Source: Opitutia bacterium (lineage in GTDB: Bacteria; Verrucomicrobiota; Verrucomicrobiia; Opitutales; UBA953). From it: a stretch of 43,998 nucleotides of DNA. The stretch is taken from contig CANCHK010000013.1 of assembly GCA_947377865.1 (NCBI GenBank), forward strand, positions 1-43,998, given 5' to 3'. The notes beneath the pieces were generated by a model, which saw nothing but the letters and a program-made list of their open reading frames with translations, had not been told where the DNA came from and made no database searches. A program made the position numbers and the translations under genes. Shown in pieces: positions 17,037-26,134 of this stretch (the first letter of the stretch is position 1; each line of letters starts with the position of its first letter).

Positions 17037-17909
17037 ATGTCCCCCGCCCCATTCCCCCTCTCAGGTCTCGCCGACGAGGCCGCTGATGACATCGACGGCC
17101 AGATCGCCGCGCACAAGGCCCTCGGCTGGACGGCCCTCGAACTGCGCCTGCTCAACGGCAAGCAGTTCTCCGGCCCCGCCGTGAACGACGACGAATTCAA
17201 GCAGGCGGTCGACAAGATCGAGTCCGCCGGCATGCGGGTCAGCAGCTACGCCTCCGCCATCGGCAACTGGAGTCGCCCCATCTCGGGAGACTTCGCCACC
17301 GATCTGACCGACTTAAAAGTACTCATCCCGCGCATGCAGCGTACCCGCACTAAGTTCGTCCGCACGATGAGCTGGGTCCGTGGCGACGTCTCCGAGGATA
17401 TTTGGCGTGACGAAGGCGTACGACGGTACAAGGAGATGGCGAAACTCGCCGCCGACGGCGGCATCATGCTCCTGCACGAGAACTGCGAAGGTTGGGGCGG
17501 CCTCTCCGGTACACATGCCTGTCGCTTCATCGAAAGCGTCGACCACCCGAACGTCCGCTACCTTTTCGACATCGGTAACACGGTCTCCTACGGCCAGGAG
17601 ACGATGCCCTTCTACCGCGAGATCCTGCCTTACGTGGAATATGTCCACATCAAGGACTGCCGACGCAACCCAGCCGGAGGCAAGAGCAGCGCCTTCACCT
17701 ACGCGGGCGAAGGTGATGCGCATGTCCGAGAAATCCTTTCCGACCTCATTCGCAACGGCTACAAGGCTGGCGTCTCCATCGAGCCGCATGTGGCGAGTAT
17801 CGTCCACCTCGGCGAAGGCACCAAGGCATCCCCCCAGGAACGTTTCGACTCCTACGTTCGCTACGGCCAAGGCCTCGAGAAACTGCTCGCCGACATCCAG
17901 TCACGCTGA
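17037..17909 (+). CDS. sugar phosphate isomerase/epimerase-like TIM-barrel protein
   Basis: A 290-residue cytosolic protein of the xylose-isomerase-like TIM-barrel superfamily (AP_endonuc_2). Metal-ligand segments occur in the usual order: TALELRLLNG, MLLHENCEG, YLFDIGN, VHIKDC and VSIEPH. These Glu, Asp and His residues normally bind one divalent metal and support isomerisation or epimerisation of a ketose or related sugar; the substrate is not evident. The frame is open much further upstream, but ATG at 17037 follows the 12-base repeat array and begins directly with the family start (PLSGLADEA). Its stop overlaps the start of the GHL10 gene by one base (TGATG), so the two are translationally coupled. 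Confidence 0.9.
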   Translation: MSPAPFPLSGLADEAADDIDGQIAAHKALGWTALELRLLNGKQFSGPAVNDDEFKQAVDKIESAGMRVSSYASAIGNWSRPISGDFATDLTDLKVLIPRMQRTRTKFVRTMSWVRGDVSEDIWRDEGVRRYKEMAKLAADGGIMLLHENCEGWGGLSGTHACRFIESVDHPNVRYLFDIGNTVSYGQETMPFYREILPYVEYVHIKDCRRNPAGGKSSAFTYAGEGDAHVREILSDLIRNGYKAGVSIEPHVASIVHLGEGTKASPQERFDSYVRYGQGLEKLLADIQSR

Positions 17910-20287
17910 TGCGACTCCTCCTCCTCGCCCTGATCGCGACTTGTAGCCTGCGCGCCGCCGCCCCCATCATCAGCGGCGACTACCCTGACGATGCAGCGGC
18001 TGCCAAGGCCTGGCGTCCGATCGAAGGCTCCACTCCGGCTAAGATTGGCCAGGACGATATTGCCCACGTACTCCGGCTAGAATGCAACTTTGCGACTTTC
18101 AAGGGCGCCCGGGTCTACTGGGACCACAAGGTCGACCTCGACCTCTCCGCCTCCGAGGGCATCCGAATCGAGATGCGGTGTGCGGACCGTCAGCCGATCG
18201 CGCAGTTCCACGTCTATTTCGAGACCGAAGGCGGTTGGTATAACGCCACTTTCACGCCACAGCAGACGACTGGCTGGACGAGTGTCGAGATTCGCAAGGA
18301 CTCGACGAAGAAAGAAGGCTCCCCGAAAGGTTGGAAAAACATCCGCACCCTACGTATCGCCGCCTTTCGCGCCGAAGACAAGGATACCGCCTTCGAGATT
18401 CGAAGCATTCGCAAGCTCGGGCAGCTGGGCGACGATACGCGCCTGCTGATGCTCACGACGCCGGACGCCAAGGAACGTTTCGACGAAAGACTATCGAGCC
18501 TGCTCACCTCGCGGAATCTCCGCCATGCCTCGGTCCCTGAAGCGGAACTTACCGCCGCCATGCTAGCAAAGACAGAGCTCCTGATTTTACCTAACCATAC
18601 CAAACTCACCGACGAAGCCACGGCCATCATCGAGGACTACCTGAAGCATAACGGGCGCCTCCTCGCCTTCTACTCCTTGCCACCTCGCCTGCTCGCTGCT
18701 GCCGGCATCGGCGCCGGGAAGCACCTGCTCGCCGACCCCAAGGGAAGGTTCGCCTCAATCCACAAGGTCGGCGAGGCCTTGGTCGGAGCACCCGATGTCA
18801 CCGGTCAGACTTCCTGGAACATCATCTCGCACCAACCCATCGCCAGCCGCAGCCGCACCATTGCCGAATGGTTCGACGACGCCGGGAAACCCTCCGGATT
18901 CCCTGCCATCATCGCCTCCGACAACACCGTCCTGATGACGCACGTACTCCTCGACGACGACCGTGCCAACAAAGGTCAGCTCCTACTGGCGATGGCCGGT
19001 TTGCTCCGACCTTCCATCTGGCATGATAGCATCTCCGCGCGACTTCGCCGACTCGACGAACTCGGCGGCTTCAAGGATTTCGCCTCTGCCTGCGCCTTCG
19101 TGCGCACGCTACCGAGCGCCAACAGCGAATCTACGCTCAGGCTGAATGCGGCGATCGCCGCCAAAGCCGAAGCCCTAACCCACGAGAACGCTGGGCGATT
19201 CCCCCAGGCCCTCGAAAGCGCCGACCTGGCCATGCGCCTCTTCCAGGAGGCCTACTGCGTCGCGCATCCCGCCAAAGCCGGCGAGTTCCGCGCTGTCTGG
19301 TGCCATAGCGCCTACGGCGTAAAGAACCGCACCTGGGATGACGCGATTCTCAATCTTAAGAACAACGGGTTCACCGCGGTGTTCCCAAACATGCTCTGGG
19401 GCGGCGTCGCCTATTACCCCAGCAAGGTACTTCCAGTCGCGGCGGATGTAGCCACCAAGGGCGACCAGATCGCCGAATGCCTCGCAGCCTGCCGCAAGCA
19501 CGGCCTGCAGATTCACGTCTGGAAAGTCGACTGGAATCTCGGACGCGACGTACCTAAGGAGTTCGTCGCAAAACTCCGCGCCGAGCATCGCCTGCAGATG
19601 AGCGATACCGGCGAAGAAGAACCCTGGCTCTGTCCGTCAAACCCACTCAACGCAGCCCTCGAACGTGACGCCCTCGTCGAAGTCGCCCGCAACTACGCCG
19701 TCGATGGTATCCACTTCGACTACATCCGCTATCCGGACGCCCGCCACTGCTTCTGCCCTTCTTGTCGCGAACGCTTTGAGCACGCAACGGGCAAGGCCGT
19801 CACCAAATGGCCTGCCGATGTCCAACTCAAGGGCGAGCGCCGCGAGGAGTGGATCACGTGGTGCCAGCAGAACATCAGCACTGTCGTGCGCACCACCAGC
19901 GAAGAGGTTCGCAAGGTTCGCCCCGGGATCAAAGTCAGCGCCGCCGTTTTCCGCCAATGGGACCGTGACAGTCGCATCGTGATGCAGGACTGGAAGCTCT
20001 GGTGCGAACGCGGCTGGCTCGATTTCGTCTGCCCGATGGACTACACGGAAAGCGAGACGGGCTACGAGAACTGGATCCGCCAGCAGAAGCAGTGGGCTGG
20101 ACCTGCGGGATTGGTTCCTGGCATCGGTATCACCTCCTCACACACCACGCTCGCCCCTGATGCGACCGTCCGCCAAATCGAAATCACCCGGCGCTACGAG
20201 ACCCAAGGCTTTATCCTGTTCAATTACGGCGAGCGGGAGGCCAAGGAGATCATCCCCATCCTAGGCCTCGGCCCGACCAAGCGCTGA
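17909..20287 (+). CDS. secreted GHL10-type glycoside-hydrolase-like protein, multidomain
   Basis: A 792-residue exported protein with signal peptide MRLLLLALIATCSLRAAA. Residues about 20-170 look like a beta-sandwich carbohydrate-binding region. About 175-370 resembles a glutamine-amidotransferase/DJ-1-like Rossmann domain of the kind attached to some beta-galactosidases, without a catalytic Cys in the expected elbow. About 450-785 is a GHL10 (DUF187-type) TIM barrel with FRAVWCHSAYG at strand 1, LQIHVWKVDWN, VDGIHFDYIRYPD (near 597) and then CFCPSC, a Cys cluster typical of this group. These proteins are thought to cleave glycans but are poorly characterised. It begins on the stop codon of the sugar-isomerase gene. 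Confidence 0.85.
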   Translation: MRLLLLALIATCSLRAAAPIISGDYPDDAAAAKAWRPIEGSTPAKIGQDDIAHVLRLECNFATFKGARVYWDHKVDLDLSASEGIRIEMRCADRQPIAQFHVYFETEGGWYNATFTPQQTTGWTSVEIRKDSTKKEGSPKGWKNIRTLRIAAFRAEDKDTAFEIRSIRKLGQLGDDTRLLMLTTPDAKERFDERLSSLLTSRNLRHASVPEAELTAAMLAKTELLILPNHTKLTDEATAIIEDYLKHNGRLLAFYSLPPRLLAAAGIGAGKHLLADPKGRFASIHKVGEALVGAPDVTGQTSWNIISHQPIASRSRTIAEWFDDAGKPSGFPAIIASDNTVLMTHVLLDDDRANKGQLLLAMAGLLRPSIWHDSISARLRRLDELGGFKDFASACAFVRTLPSANSESTLRLNAAIAAKAEALTHENAGRFPQALESADLAMRLFQEAYCVAHPAKAGEFRAVWCHSAYGVKNRTWDDAILNLKNNGFTAVFPNMLWGGVAYYPSKVLPVAADVATKGDQIAECLAACRKHGLQIHVWKVDWNLGRDVPKEFVAKLRAEHRLQMSDTGEEEPWLCPSNPLNAALERDALVEVARNYAVDGIHFDYIRYPDARHCFCPSCRERFEHATGKAVTKWPADVQLKGERREEWITWCQQNISTVVRTTSEEVRKVRPGIKVSAAVFRQWDRDSRIVMQDWKLWCERGWLDFVCPMDYTESETGYENWIRQQKQWAGPAGLVPGIGITSSHTTLAPDATVRQIEITRRYETQGFILFNYGEREAKEIIPILGLGPTKR

Positions 20288-20337
20288 ACGGCACTATTGG
20301 CTGGCGATTCCCGTCACGCTCCTCATCCCTTTGCCGC

Positions 20338-20799
20338 ATGTCCACTGAACCGACTCCTCCCTTCGACGGCCCCCAGCTGGGAGACACCGTCGATGGGCTC
20401 ACGCTCATCGCGGTCGGCATCCGGGACACCTTCACCGAAGTCCTCCCCGCCCACCGCGAGGCCTTCACCCTCTTGAATGAATGGATGAGCGGTATCCGCC
20501 TTTACGAACTCGAGGACGCCCTCGACCTCGACGCCAACTTCTGGGACGAGCTCCTGGACTGCGACTACGAGGTTGGCGAAGGCGAGATCGACGGAGACAA
20601 GCCAGGCGAGATGGTGACTATCTATGACGTCTGGGCCGACGAAAAGGAAGCCAATGCCTGCCTCGACAAGCTCTGCGCCCGCCTTGAAGAACTAAAGACC
20701 ATGGCGATCGAGATGCTGCCCCCCGGCCTGCACAACGCTGCCAAGACGCACAAGGCGCCGCTTGAAACGCTTAAGCTGATTGCTCAGCTGGCCGACTGA
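20338..20799 (+). CDS. small acidic protein of unknown function
   Basis: I do not recognise a family. The 153-residue product has no signal peptide or membrane segment, is strongly acidic (many Asp and Glu, notably ELEDALDLDANFWDELLDCDYEVGEGEIDGD) and appears alpha-helical in its second half. Codon use matches the neighbours and the start lies at the end of a short pyrimidine-rich tract, so it is likely a real gene. It sits 50 bases after the GHL10 gene and 78 bases before the first sulfatase, all on the same strand. A cytosolic role is likely. Confidence 0.7.
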   Translation: MSTEPTPPFDGPQLGDTVDGLTLIAVGIRDTFTEVLPAHREAFTLLNEWMSGIRLYELEDALDLDANFWDELLDCDYEVGEGEIDGDKPGEMVTIYDVWADEKEANACLDKLCARLEELKTMAIEMLPPGLHNAAKTHKAPLETLKLIAQLAD

Positions 20800-20877
20800 T
20801 AGCAAAGAGGAGTGCCCGAGGCGCCAGCACCCGAAAGGGTTCGCAACTCCCCCTCAATAGAGGTGTTATGTAGGCAG

Positions 20878-22311
20878 ATGAAGCTCCCCGCCATCCTGCT
20901 GTTATGGATCCTCGCCGCCGTCTGCCCCGGTGCCGACCGGCCCAACGTGCTTTTCATCATCGTCGACGACCTGACGACCACCTTGAGCTGCTACGGCGAC
21001 AAGGTCGCACGCACGCCAAACATGGACGCCCTTGCGGCTCGCGGCGTCCGCTTCCAGCAGGCCTACACCCAGTTCGCGCTCTGCAACCCGTCCCGCTGCT
21101 CCTTCCTCACCGGTTGCTACCCCGAGCGCACCAAAGTCTACGACCTTTCAACGAGCCTTCGCGTCGCCCTGCCCGATGTCGTCACCCTGCCGCAGACCTT
21201 CAAGAACGCCGGCTATATGTCCGGCCGCATCGGCAAGGTCTTCCACGTACCCGACCCGAAGACCAAGCTCGACGCCGAACTGCAGGCACCTCTAAACCTC
21301 GACACCGTCATCCTCCGCGAAACCAAGCTCGCCCAGGAAACCGAAGGCGATCTCTCGGATCCAGTACGCACAAAGGGGCGCAAGGATGCCACCTACAATA
21401 AACCCTTCGGCCCCTCCGAGCACCCCGACAAGGATTTCACCGACTTCAGCATCGCCGATCGTGCCATCAGCACGCTCGAAGCGTGGCAGGGCAAGCCCTT
21501 CTTCCTCGCCGTCGGCTTCATCCGACCGCACACGCCGTTCGTCGCGCCGAAGGCATTCTTCAACGCCATCGACCGATCGCAGATCACCCTGCCCCCTTTC
21601 TTCCAGGAAGGTGGCGAAAACATGAAGTTGATACCCGCGGCAGCACTACGGCCCAACAACAACCTCTTCGCACTAAAGCAGGCGGATAAGAAGGAAGCCG
21701 TCGACGCGCGTCTCGCCTACGAGGCTTCGGCCTCATGGACCGATTCGCAGGTCGGACGCGTCCTCGCCAAACTCAAGGAACTGAAGCTTGAGGAGAATAC
21801 CATCGTCGTGCTGACGGGCGATCACGGCTACCAACTCGGCGAACATGGCCTCTGGGCCAAGCAGGCCCTCTTCGAAGGCAGCTGCCACGTTCCCCTCATC
21901 GTCGCCGCGCCGGGCGTGAAGCCGGCCATCTGCAAAGGGCTCGTGGAACAGGTCGACATCTATCCGACGCTCACCGGACTCGCCGGATTGAAGACGCCTT
22001 CGAGCGTACAAGGCAGGTCGTTGCAACCCCTGCTCGCCGACCCCTCCGGCAAGGGTAAGCAGGTCGTATTCAGCACGATGGTATCGACGCACACCAAGCT
22101 CATCGGACACAGCGTGAGCACGGACCGATTCCGCTACATCGAATGGGACGAAGGCCGCGGTGGCCGTCAGCTTTACGATCACGAGACCGATCCTGACGAA
22201 CTCCACAACCTTGCTGCCAACGCCAATCAGGCCGACCGCCTCAAGCGTATGCAGACCCGCCTCGCCGCGCACCTGGCCGCCGTCACCGCCGAACCTACCC
22301 CTTCTAAATGA
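20878..22311 (+). CDS. secreted sulfatase (iduronate-2-sulfatase-like)
   Basis: A 477-residue exported type I sulfatase that hydrolyses a sulfate ester. ATG at 20878 starts the signal peptide MKLPAILLLWILAAVCPGA; the longer frame from 20812 has no such start. Metal-binding Asp30-Asp31 (IIVDDL) and the maturation motif CNPSR (Cys69, converted to formylglycine) are intact. RIGKVFH, DHGYQLGEHGLWAK and the following sequence match the iduronate-2-sulfatase-like subfamily, suggesting a 2-sulfated uronic acid or similar substrate. A formylglycine-generating or anaerobic sulfatase-maturing enzyme is required and is not in this window. The stop overlaps the next sulfatase start (ATGA). Confidence 0.93.
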   Translation: MKLPAILLLWILAAVCPGADRPNVLFIIVDDLTTTLSCYGDKVARTPNMDALAARGVRFQQAYTQFALCNPSRCSFLTGCYPERTKVYDLSTSLRVALPDVVTLPQTFKNAGYMSGRIGKVFHVPDPKTKLDAELQAPLNLDTVILRETKLAQETEGDLSDPVRTKGRKDATYNKPFGPSEHPDKDFTDFSIADRAISTLEAWQGKPFFLAVGFIRPHTPFVAPKAFFNAIDRSQITLPPFFQEGGENMKLIPAAALRPNNNLFALKQADKKEAVDARLAYEASASWTDSQVGRVLAKLKELKLEENTIVVLTGDHGYQLGEHGLWAKQALFEGSCHVPLIVAAPGVKPAICKGLVEQVDIYPTLTGLAGLKTPSSVQGRSLQPLLADPSGKGKQVVFSTMVSTHTKLIGHSVSTDRFRYIEWDEGRGGRQLYDHETDPDELHNLAANANQADRLKRMQTRLAAHLAAVTAEPTPSK

Positions 22312-23687
22312 ACACCACCATGCTCCGCCCCCTGCTCTGCCTGCTCGCCCTTGCCGCGACCGCTGCCGAACGGCCTAATATCCTCGTCATCGTCGGCGAT
22401 GATATGGGCTATGCCGACGTCGGCTTCCACGGCTGCAAAGACATCCCCACCCCGAACCTTGACGCCCTCGCCGCTTCGGGCGTGCGCTTCACGAACGGGT
22501 ATGTCACCGGCCCCTACTGCTCGCCCACCCGCGCAGGCCTGCTCACCGGCCGCCAGCAAACGCGCTTCGGTCATGAATTCAATCCGGCCGGTGCCAACGG
22601 CCTCCCTCTCACCGAATCCACGCTCCCCGACCACCTGAAAGAAGCCGGCTACGTCACTGGGATGGTCGGCAAATGGCACCTCGGATCCAAGCCCGAGCAG
22701 GTGCCACAGCAACGCGGCTTCACCGACTTCTTCGGCTTCCTCGGCGGCGCCCACAGTTATTTCAACGCCGGCGGCATCCTCCGCGGCACCGAACCGATCA
22801 AGGAGCTCGACTACACCACCGACGCATTTGGGCGCGAAGCGGTGGCCTACATCGAACGCAACAAGGGCAAGCCTTGGCTACTCTACCTCGCCTTCAACGC
22901 CGTGCACACGCCCTTAGACGCGACGAAAGACCGCTTGGCGAAGTTCGCATCAATCGAGAACAAGACCCGACACACCTACGCCGCCATGATGTCCGCGATG
23001 GACGATAACGTCGGGCGTGTCATCAAGGCCCTCAAAGACAGCGGCCAATACGAGAACACCCTGGTGACCTTCATCAGCGACAACGGCGGACCGACGATGA
23101 ACGGGGTGACCGTCAACGGCTCGATCAACGCGCCTCTTCGCGGATCCAAGCGTACGACGCTTGAAGGCGGAATCCGCGTGCCCTTCCTCGTCTCCTGGCC
23201 CGCTCGCATCAAGCCCGCCGTCTTCGACCCCATCGCGGTGCAGATGGACCTGCACGCCACCGCCCTCGCCGCGGCCGGCGTCCCGGCCAAGGCCGAATGG
23301 AAGCTCGAAGGCGTGAATCTGCTCCCTTACCTCTCGGGCGAAAACAAGTCTGCCCCGCACGACGCCCTCTACTGGCGCTTCGGCGACCAGATGGCCATCC
23401 GCCAAGGCGACTGGAAACTCGTACGCTACGACACCAATGCCGATACCAACGCCGGACGTGGCAAGAAGCAGCCGACTTCTTCAGCCAAGCTCTACAACCT
23501 CTCCTCCGACATCCACGAAGATAAAGACCTCTCCGCTGAGATGCCCGAGAAGGCCAAGGAACTTCAAGCGCGCTGGGACGAATGGAATAAAGCGAACGTC
23601 AAACCGCTCTGGGGCGCAGGCGCAACCGACAACGACGGCCCCGAACCAGGCCAAGCCAAGAAGGGCAAGAAGAAGGCCGCTAAGTAA
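22308..23687 (+). CDS. secreted arylsulfatase-family protein with Lys-rich tail
   Basis: A 459-residue exported type I sulfatase. ATG at 22308 overlaps the preceding stop; the second ATG (22320, MLRPLLCLLALAATAA) may be the true start, with the first residues short and polar. Metal site Asp31-Asp32 (VIVGDDMGYAD), modification motif CSPTR (Cys71), GKWHLG and ISDNGG are all present. The C-terminus ends in a cluster of Lys and Ala (KKGKKKAAK). It is translationally coupled to the iduronate-2-sulfatase-like gene, so the pair may act in sequence on one glycan. It is convergent with the esterase gene, with only six bases between. Confidence 0.93.
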   Translation: MNTTMLRPLLCLLALAATAAERPNILVIVGDDMGYADVGFHGCKDIPTPNLDALAASGVRFTNGYVTGPYCSPTRAGLLTGRQQTRFGHEFNPAGANGLPLTESTLPDHLKEAGYVTGMVGKWHLGSKPEQVPQQRGFTDFFGFLGGAHSYFNAGGILRGTEPIKELDYTTDAFGREAVAYIERNKGKPWLLYLAFNAVHTPLDATKDRLAKFASIENKTRHTYAAMMSAMDDNVGRVIKALKDSGQYENTLVTFISDNGGPTMNGVTVNGSINAPLRGSKRTTLEGGIRVPFLVSWPARIKPAVFDPIAVQMDLHATALAAAGVPAKAEWKLEGVNLLPYLSGENKSAPHDALYWRFGDQMAIRQGDWKLVRYDTNADTNAGRGKKQPTSSAKLYNLSSDIHEDKDLSAEMPEKAKELQARWDEWNKANVKPLWGAGATDNDGPEPGQAKKGKKKAAK

Positions 23688-23693
23688 GCCGGC

Positions 23694-24545
23694 CTATCGC
23701 TTCAGGTGCTTGTCCAGGAACTCCTGGATGAGCGTATGCGATTCCGAGGAATCGAACTCCTTGCCGCCGTGCCCAGCACCCGGCAGCAGCTTCAAGGTTG
23801 ATTCGACCCCAGCGGCCTTGAGGGCCGCATGCAGGCGCTCGCTCTGGTCGACAGGGACGGACGTGTCCGCGGTACCATGCATGATCAGGAACGGGACGTC
23901 GTCCTTGGTCACCTGATGCAAGGCGCTGACGGCCTTCGCCTTCTGGGGCTGATCCATGACGATGCCGCCCAGCAGCAAGGCACCATTAGCCTTGGCGAGT
24001 TCCGCACGGGTGCGCTTTTCCGACAGGACGTTGGGAGGCATGGTCAGGAGGTCCGTCGGGCCATACCAATCCACCACTGCTTTCACCTTATCTTCCGGAG
24101 GCAAGGTGAGCGTACCCCAGAGGGCGACGACGTGACCACCGGAAGAGCCACCCATCGCGGCGGAACGCTCGGCGTCGTAGCCGTATTTTGCGGACTCTTT
24201 GCGCAACCAGCGGAGCGCAGCAACCGGGTCTTCGATCTGCGCAGGCCACGGATGGTCAGGTAAGAGTCGAAAATCTAGACTCGCAACGGCGTACCCCTTG
24301 GCCGCCAACCACGCAGCGGGACAATTCGCCTTAGATCCTTTGCTCCAGCCTCCGCCATGGACCCAGATAACCAACGGCATCGGAGCGGATGGCTTGGCCG
24401 ACGGACGATAGAGATCCAACTTGAGGCTAATGCCCTTGGCCTGCCCATACTCAAGGTCACGAATCAACTCCACCCCCTCGGGGACCTTGGTACCCGCGCC
24501 ATAGGCGGAAGCCGCGAGCAAACCGACAGCGAGTAAGCTCCTCAT
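23694..24545 (-). CDS. secreted alpha/beta hydrolase, BD-FAE/lipase-like esterase
   Basis: A 283-residue exported esterase. Signal peptide MRSLLAVGLLAASAYGA is followed by an alpha/beta hydrolase with HGGGW (oxyanion hole, 63-67), nucleophile GGSSGG (Ser135), a late Asp in HGTADTSVPVD and a catalytic His in GAGHGG. The HGGG motif and size place it with the BD-FAE/hormone-sensitive-lipase-like carbohydrate esterases that remove acetyl or feruloyl groups. Its ATG overlaps the stop of the sulfatase gene at 24542 by four bases, so both are made from one transcript. It is the last gene of the minus-strand operon that begins at 30325. Confidence 0.9.
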   Translation of the reverse strand: MRSLLAVGLLAASAYGAGTKVPEGVELIRDLEYGQAKGISLKLDLYRPSAKPSAPMPLVIWVHGGGWSKGSKANCPAAWLAAKGYAVASLDFRLLPDHPWPAQIEDPVAALRWLRKESAKYGYDAERSAAMGGSSGGHVVALWGTLTLPPEDKVKAVVDWYGPTDLLTMPPNVLSEKRTRAELAKANGALLLGGIVMDQPQKAKAVSALHQVTKDDVPFLIMHGTADTSVPVDQSERLHAALKAAGVESTLKLLPGAGHGGKEFDSSESHTLIQEFLDKHLKR

Positions 24546-26080
24546 TTCTTCTTGGCCTTGGCTTTGCCGGCAGGACTTTTCTTGATGAGCTGGATCTCGA
24601 CGTCGTTCTTGAGATCGTCGCCCGGAGTGCTGCGACCGCGTGCGATGGTCTTTTCGAGTTCGGCCTTCATGGCCGCAACCCGCTCGGGGAATTCAGCCTG
24701 GAGATTCTTCCGTTCGCCCGGGTCTTTTGACAAATCAAACAGCTGCACCGGAGGCAGGCCCGCCTCTTCAGGACCAGGCCGCGGCGAACTCCAACCCCCG
24801 GATCCGGCGCTGAGGCAAAGCTTCCACTGTCCGTCTCGGATTGCGAAGCTACCGTTGATTGACTGGCTGACGATACCCTGACGCACCTCTGGCTTATCAC
24901 CACGCAGGACCGGTAGGAAGCTCACGCTATCCTCGGCCATCGCAGCCGGAACGCTCGCACCAGTGATCTCGGCGAACGTGGCAAGGAAATCGATCTGTCC
25001 AACAAGAGCGTTGCTCACACCGGGCTTCACCTTGCCTGGCCAGCGCACGACGAACGGCACGCGATGACCGCCTTCGTAAAGGTCGGCCTTGTTGCCGCGG
25101 TAGATGTAGCTCGGCTCATGGCCGGCCTTCTGGAGCTCAGGGATATTGGCCGCCGTCGAGCAGCCATTGTCCGACGTGAAGACCACGAGCGTGTTATCAG
25201 CTAGACCCTGCTTCTCCAAAGACGCCAGCAGGCGGCCGACGTCATGGTCGACCTGCTTCACGAAGTCGGCGTACGGACTGATGCCGCTCGACCCTTGGAA
25301 CTCCTTGGTCGGGACAATCGGTGTGTGCGGTGCGTTCAGAGGGACATAAATGAAGAATGGCTTGGCCGGATCGGCCTTCTTTTGCGCATCAATAAAGTCA
25401 ATCGCGTGATCGATGACGGACGGCAGGACGTCAATCGCCTCAAACTTAGGACCGGCTGGACCGGTACGAATCCAAGTCTTGGTCGCACTCGGAATCTCGG
25501 TCATACGGCGATCTTTGATCCAGACGAACGGCGGCATGTCGAGCGAGGCGCTGATACCGAAGTAGGTATCGAAGCCGTGGTCGACCGGCCCGCCGGCGAT
25601 ATCGCCCGCGAAATCAATCGCTCCCACGTTCTTCGGGGTCTTCGAATACTCGCCACCGTCATCCGCAAAGCCACCGCCCGTGATGGGAAAGCTCATGCCC
25701 AGATGCCACTTGCCGAAACACGCCGTCGTATAGCCCTGCTGCTTAAGCATACCAGCGACAGTGAGACGGTCCTTGGCGATGAGGGGAGACGAAAAACCCC
25801 CAAGGACTCCTGACTGCAGGCGCGAGCGCCAATGATAGCGGCCCGTCAGGAGGCTGTAGCGAGTCGGCGTGCAGACACCGGACGACGTATGTCCATCGGT
25901 GAAGCGGAGGCCGCCTTTGGCCAAAGCGTCTAGGTTAGGCGTCGCGATTTTGCTCTGCGGATTATTGGCGGCGAGATCGCCGAAGCCTTGGTCGTCGGCC
26001 AAGATTACGATAATGTTCGGCCTCTCGGCTGCGGTCAGTCCAGCCAGCAAGAAGCCGAGAGCGAGAATAGTAGGACGCAT
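24542..26080 (-). CDS. secreted arylsulfatase with Lys-rich tail
   Basis: A 512-residue exported type I sulfatase. Signal peptide MRPTILALGFLLAGLTAA is followed by metal site Asp29-Asp30 (ILADDQGFGD) and maturation motif CTPTR (Cys70). The Ser/Thr position is Thr, accepted by some formylglycine-generating enzymes. GKWHLG, TSDNG and a full C-terminal domain follow, and length fits the arylsulfatase A/B class. The C-terminus is Lys-rich (AGKAKAKKK), like the tail of the sulfatase at 22308. CCCC directly precedes the ATG. It lies 54 bases downstream of the HupE-like gene and overlaps the esterase gene by four bases. The substrate is unknown. Confidence 0.93.
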   Translation of the reverse strand: MRPTILALGFLLAGLTAAERPNIIVILADDQGFGDLAANNPQSKIATPNLDALAKGGLRFTDGHTSSGVCTPTRYSLLTGRYHWRSRLQSGVLGGFSSPLIAKDRLTVAGMLKQQGYTTACFGKWHLGMSFPITGGGFADDGGEYSKTPKNVGAIDFAGDIAGGPVDHGFDTYFGISASLDMPPFVWIKDRRMTEIPSATKTWIRTGPAGPKFEAIDVLPSVIDHAIDFIDAQKKADPAKPFFIYVPLNAPHTPIVPTKEFQGSSGISPYADFVKQVDHDVGRLLASLEKQGLADNTLVVFTSDNGCSTAANIPELQKAGHEPSYIYRGNKADLYEGGHRVPFVVRWPGKVKPGVSNALVGQIDFLATFAEITGASVPAAMAEDSVSFLPVLRGDKPEVRQGIVSQSINGSFAIRDGQWKLCLSAGSGGWSSPRPGPEEAGLPPVQLFDLSKDPGERKNLQAEFPERVAAMKAELEKTIARGRSTPGDDLKNDVEIQLIKKSPAGKAKAKKK

Positions 26081-26134
26081 GGGGAAGCATCAATTTGCCT
26101 CCATGACAGATGCTTACAATACCACAGTTACTCG

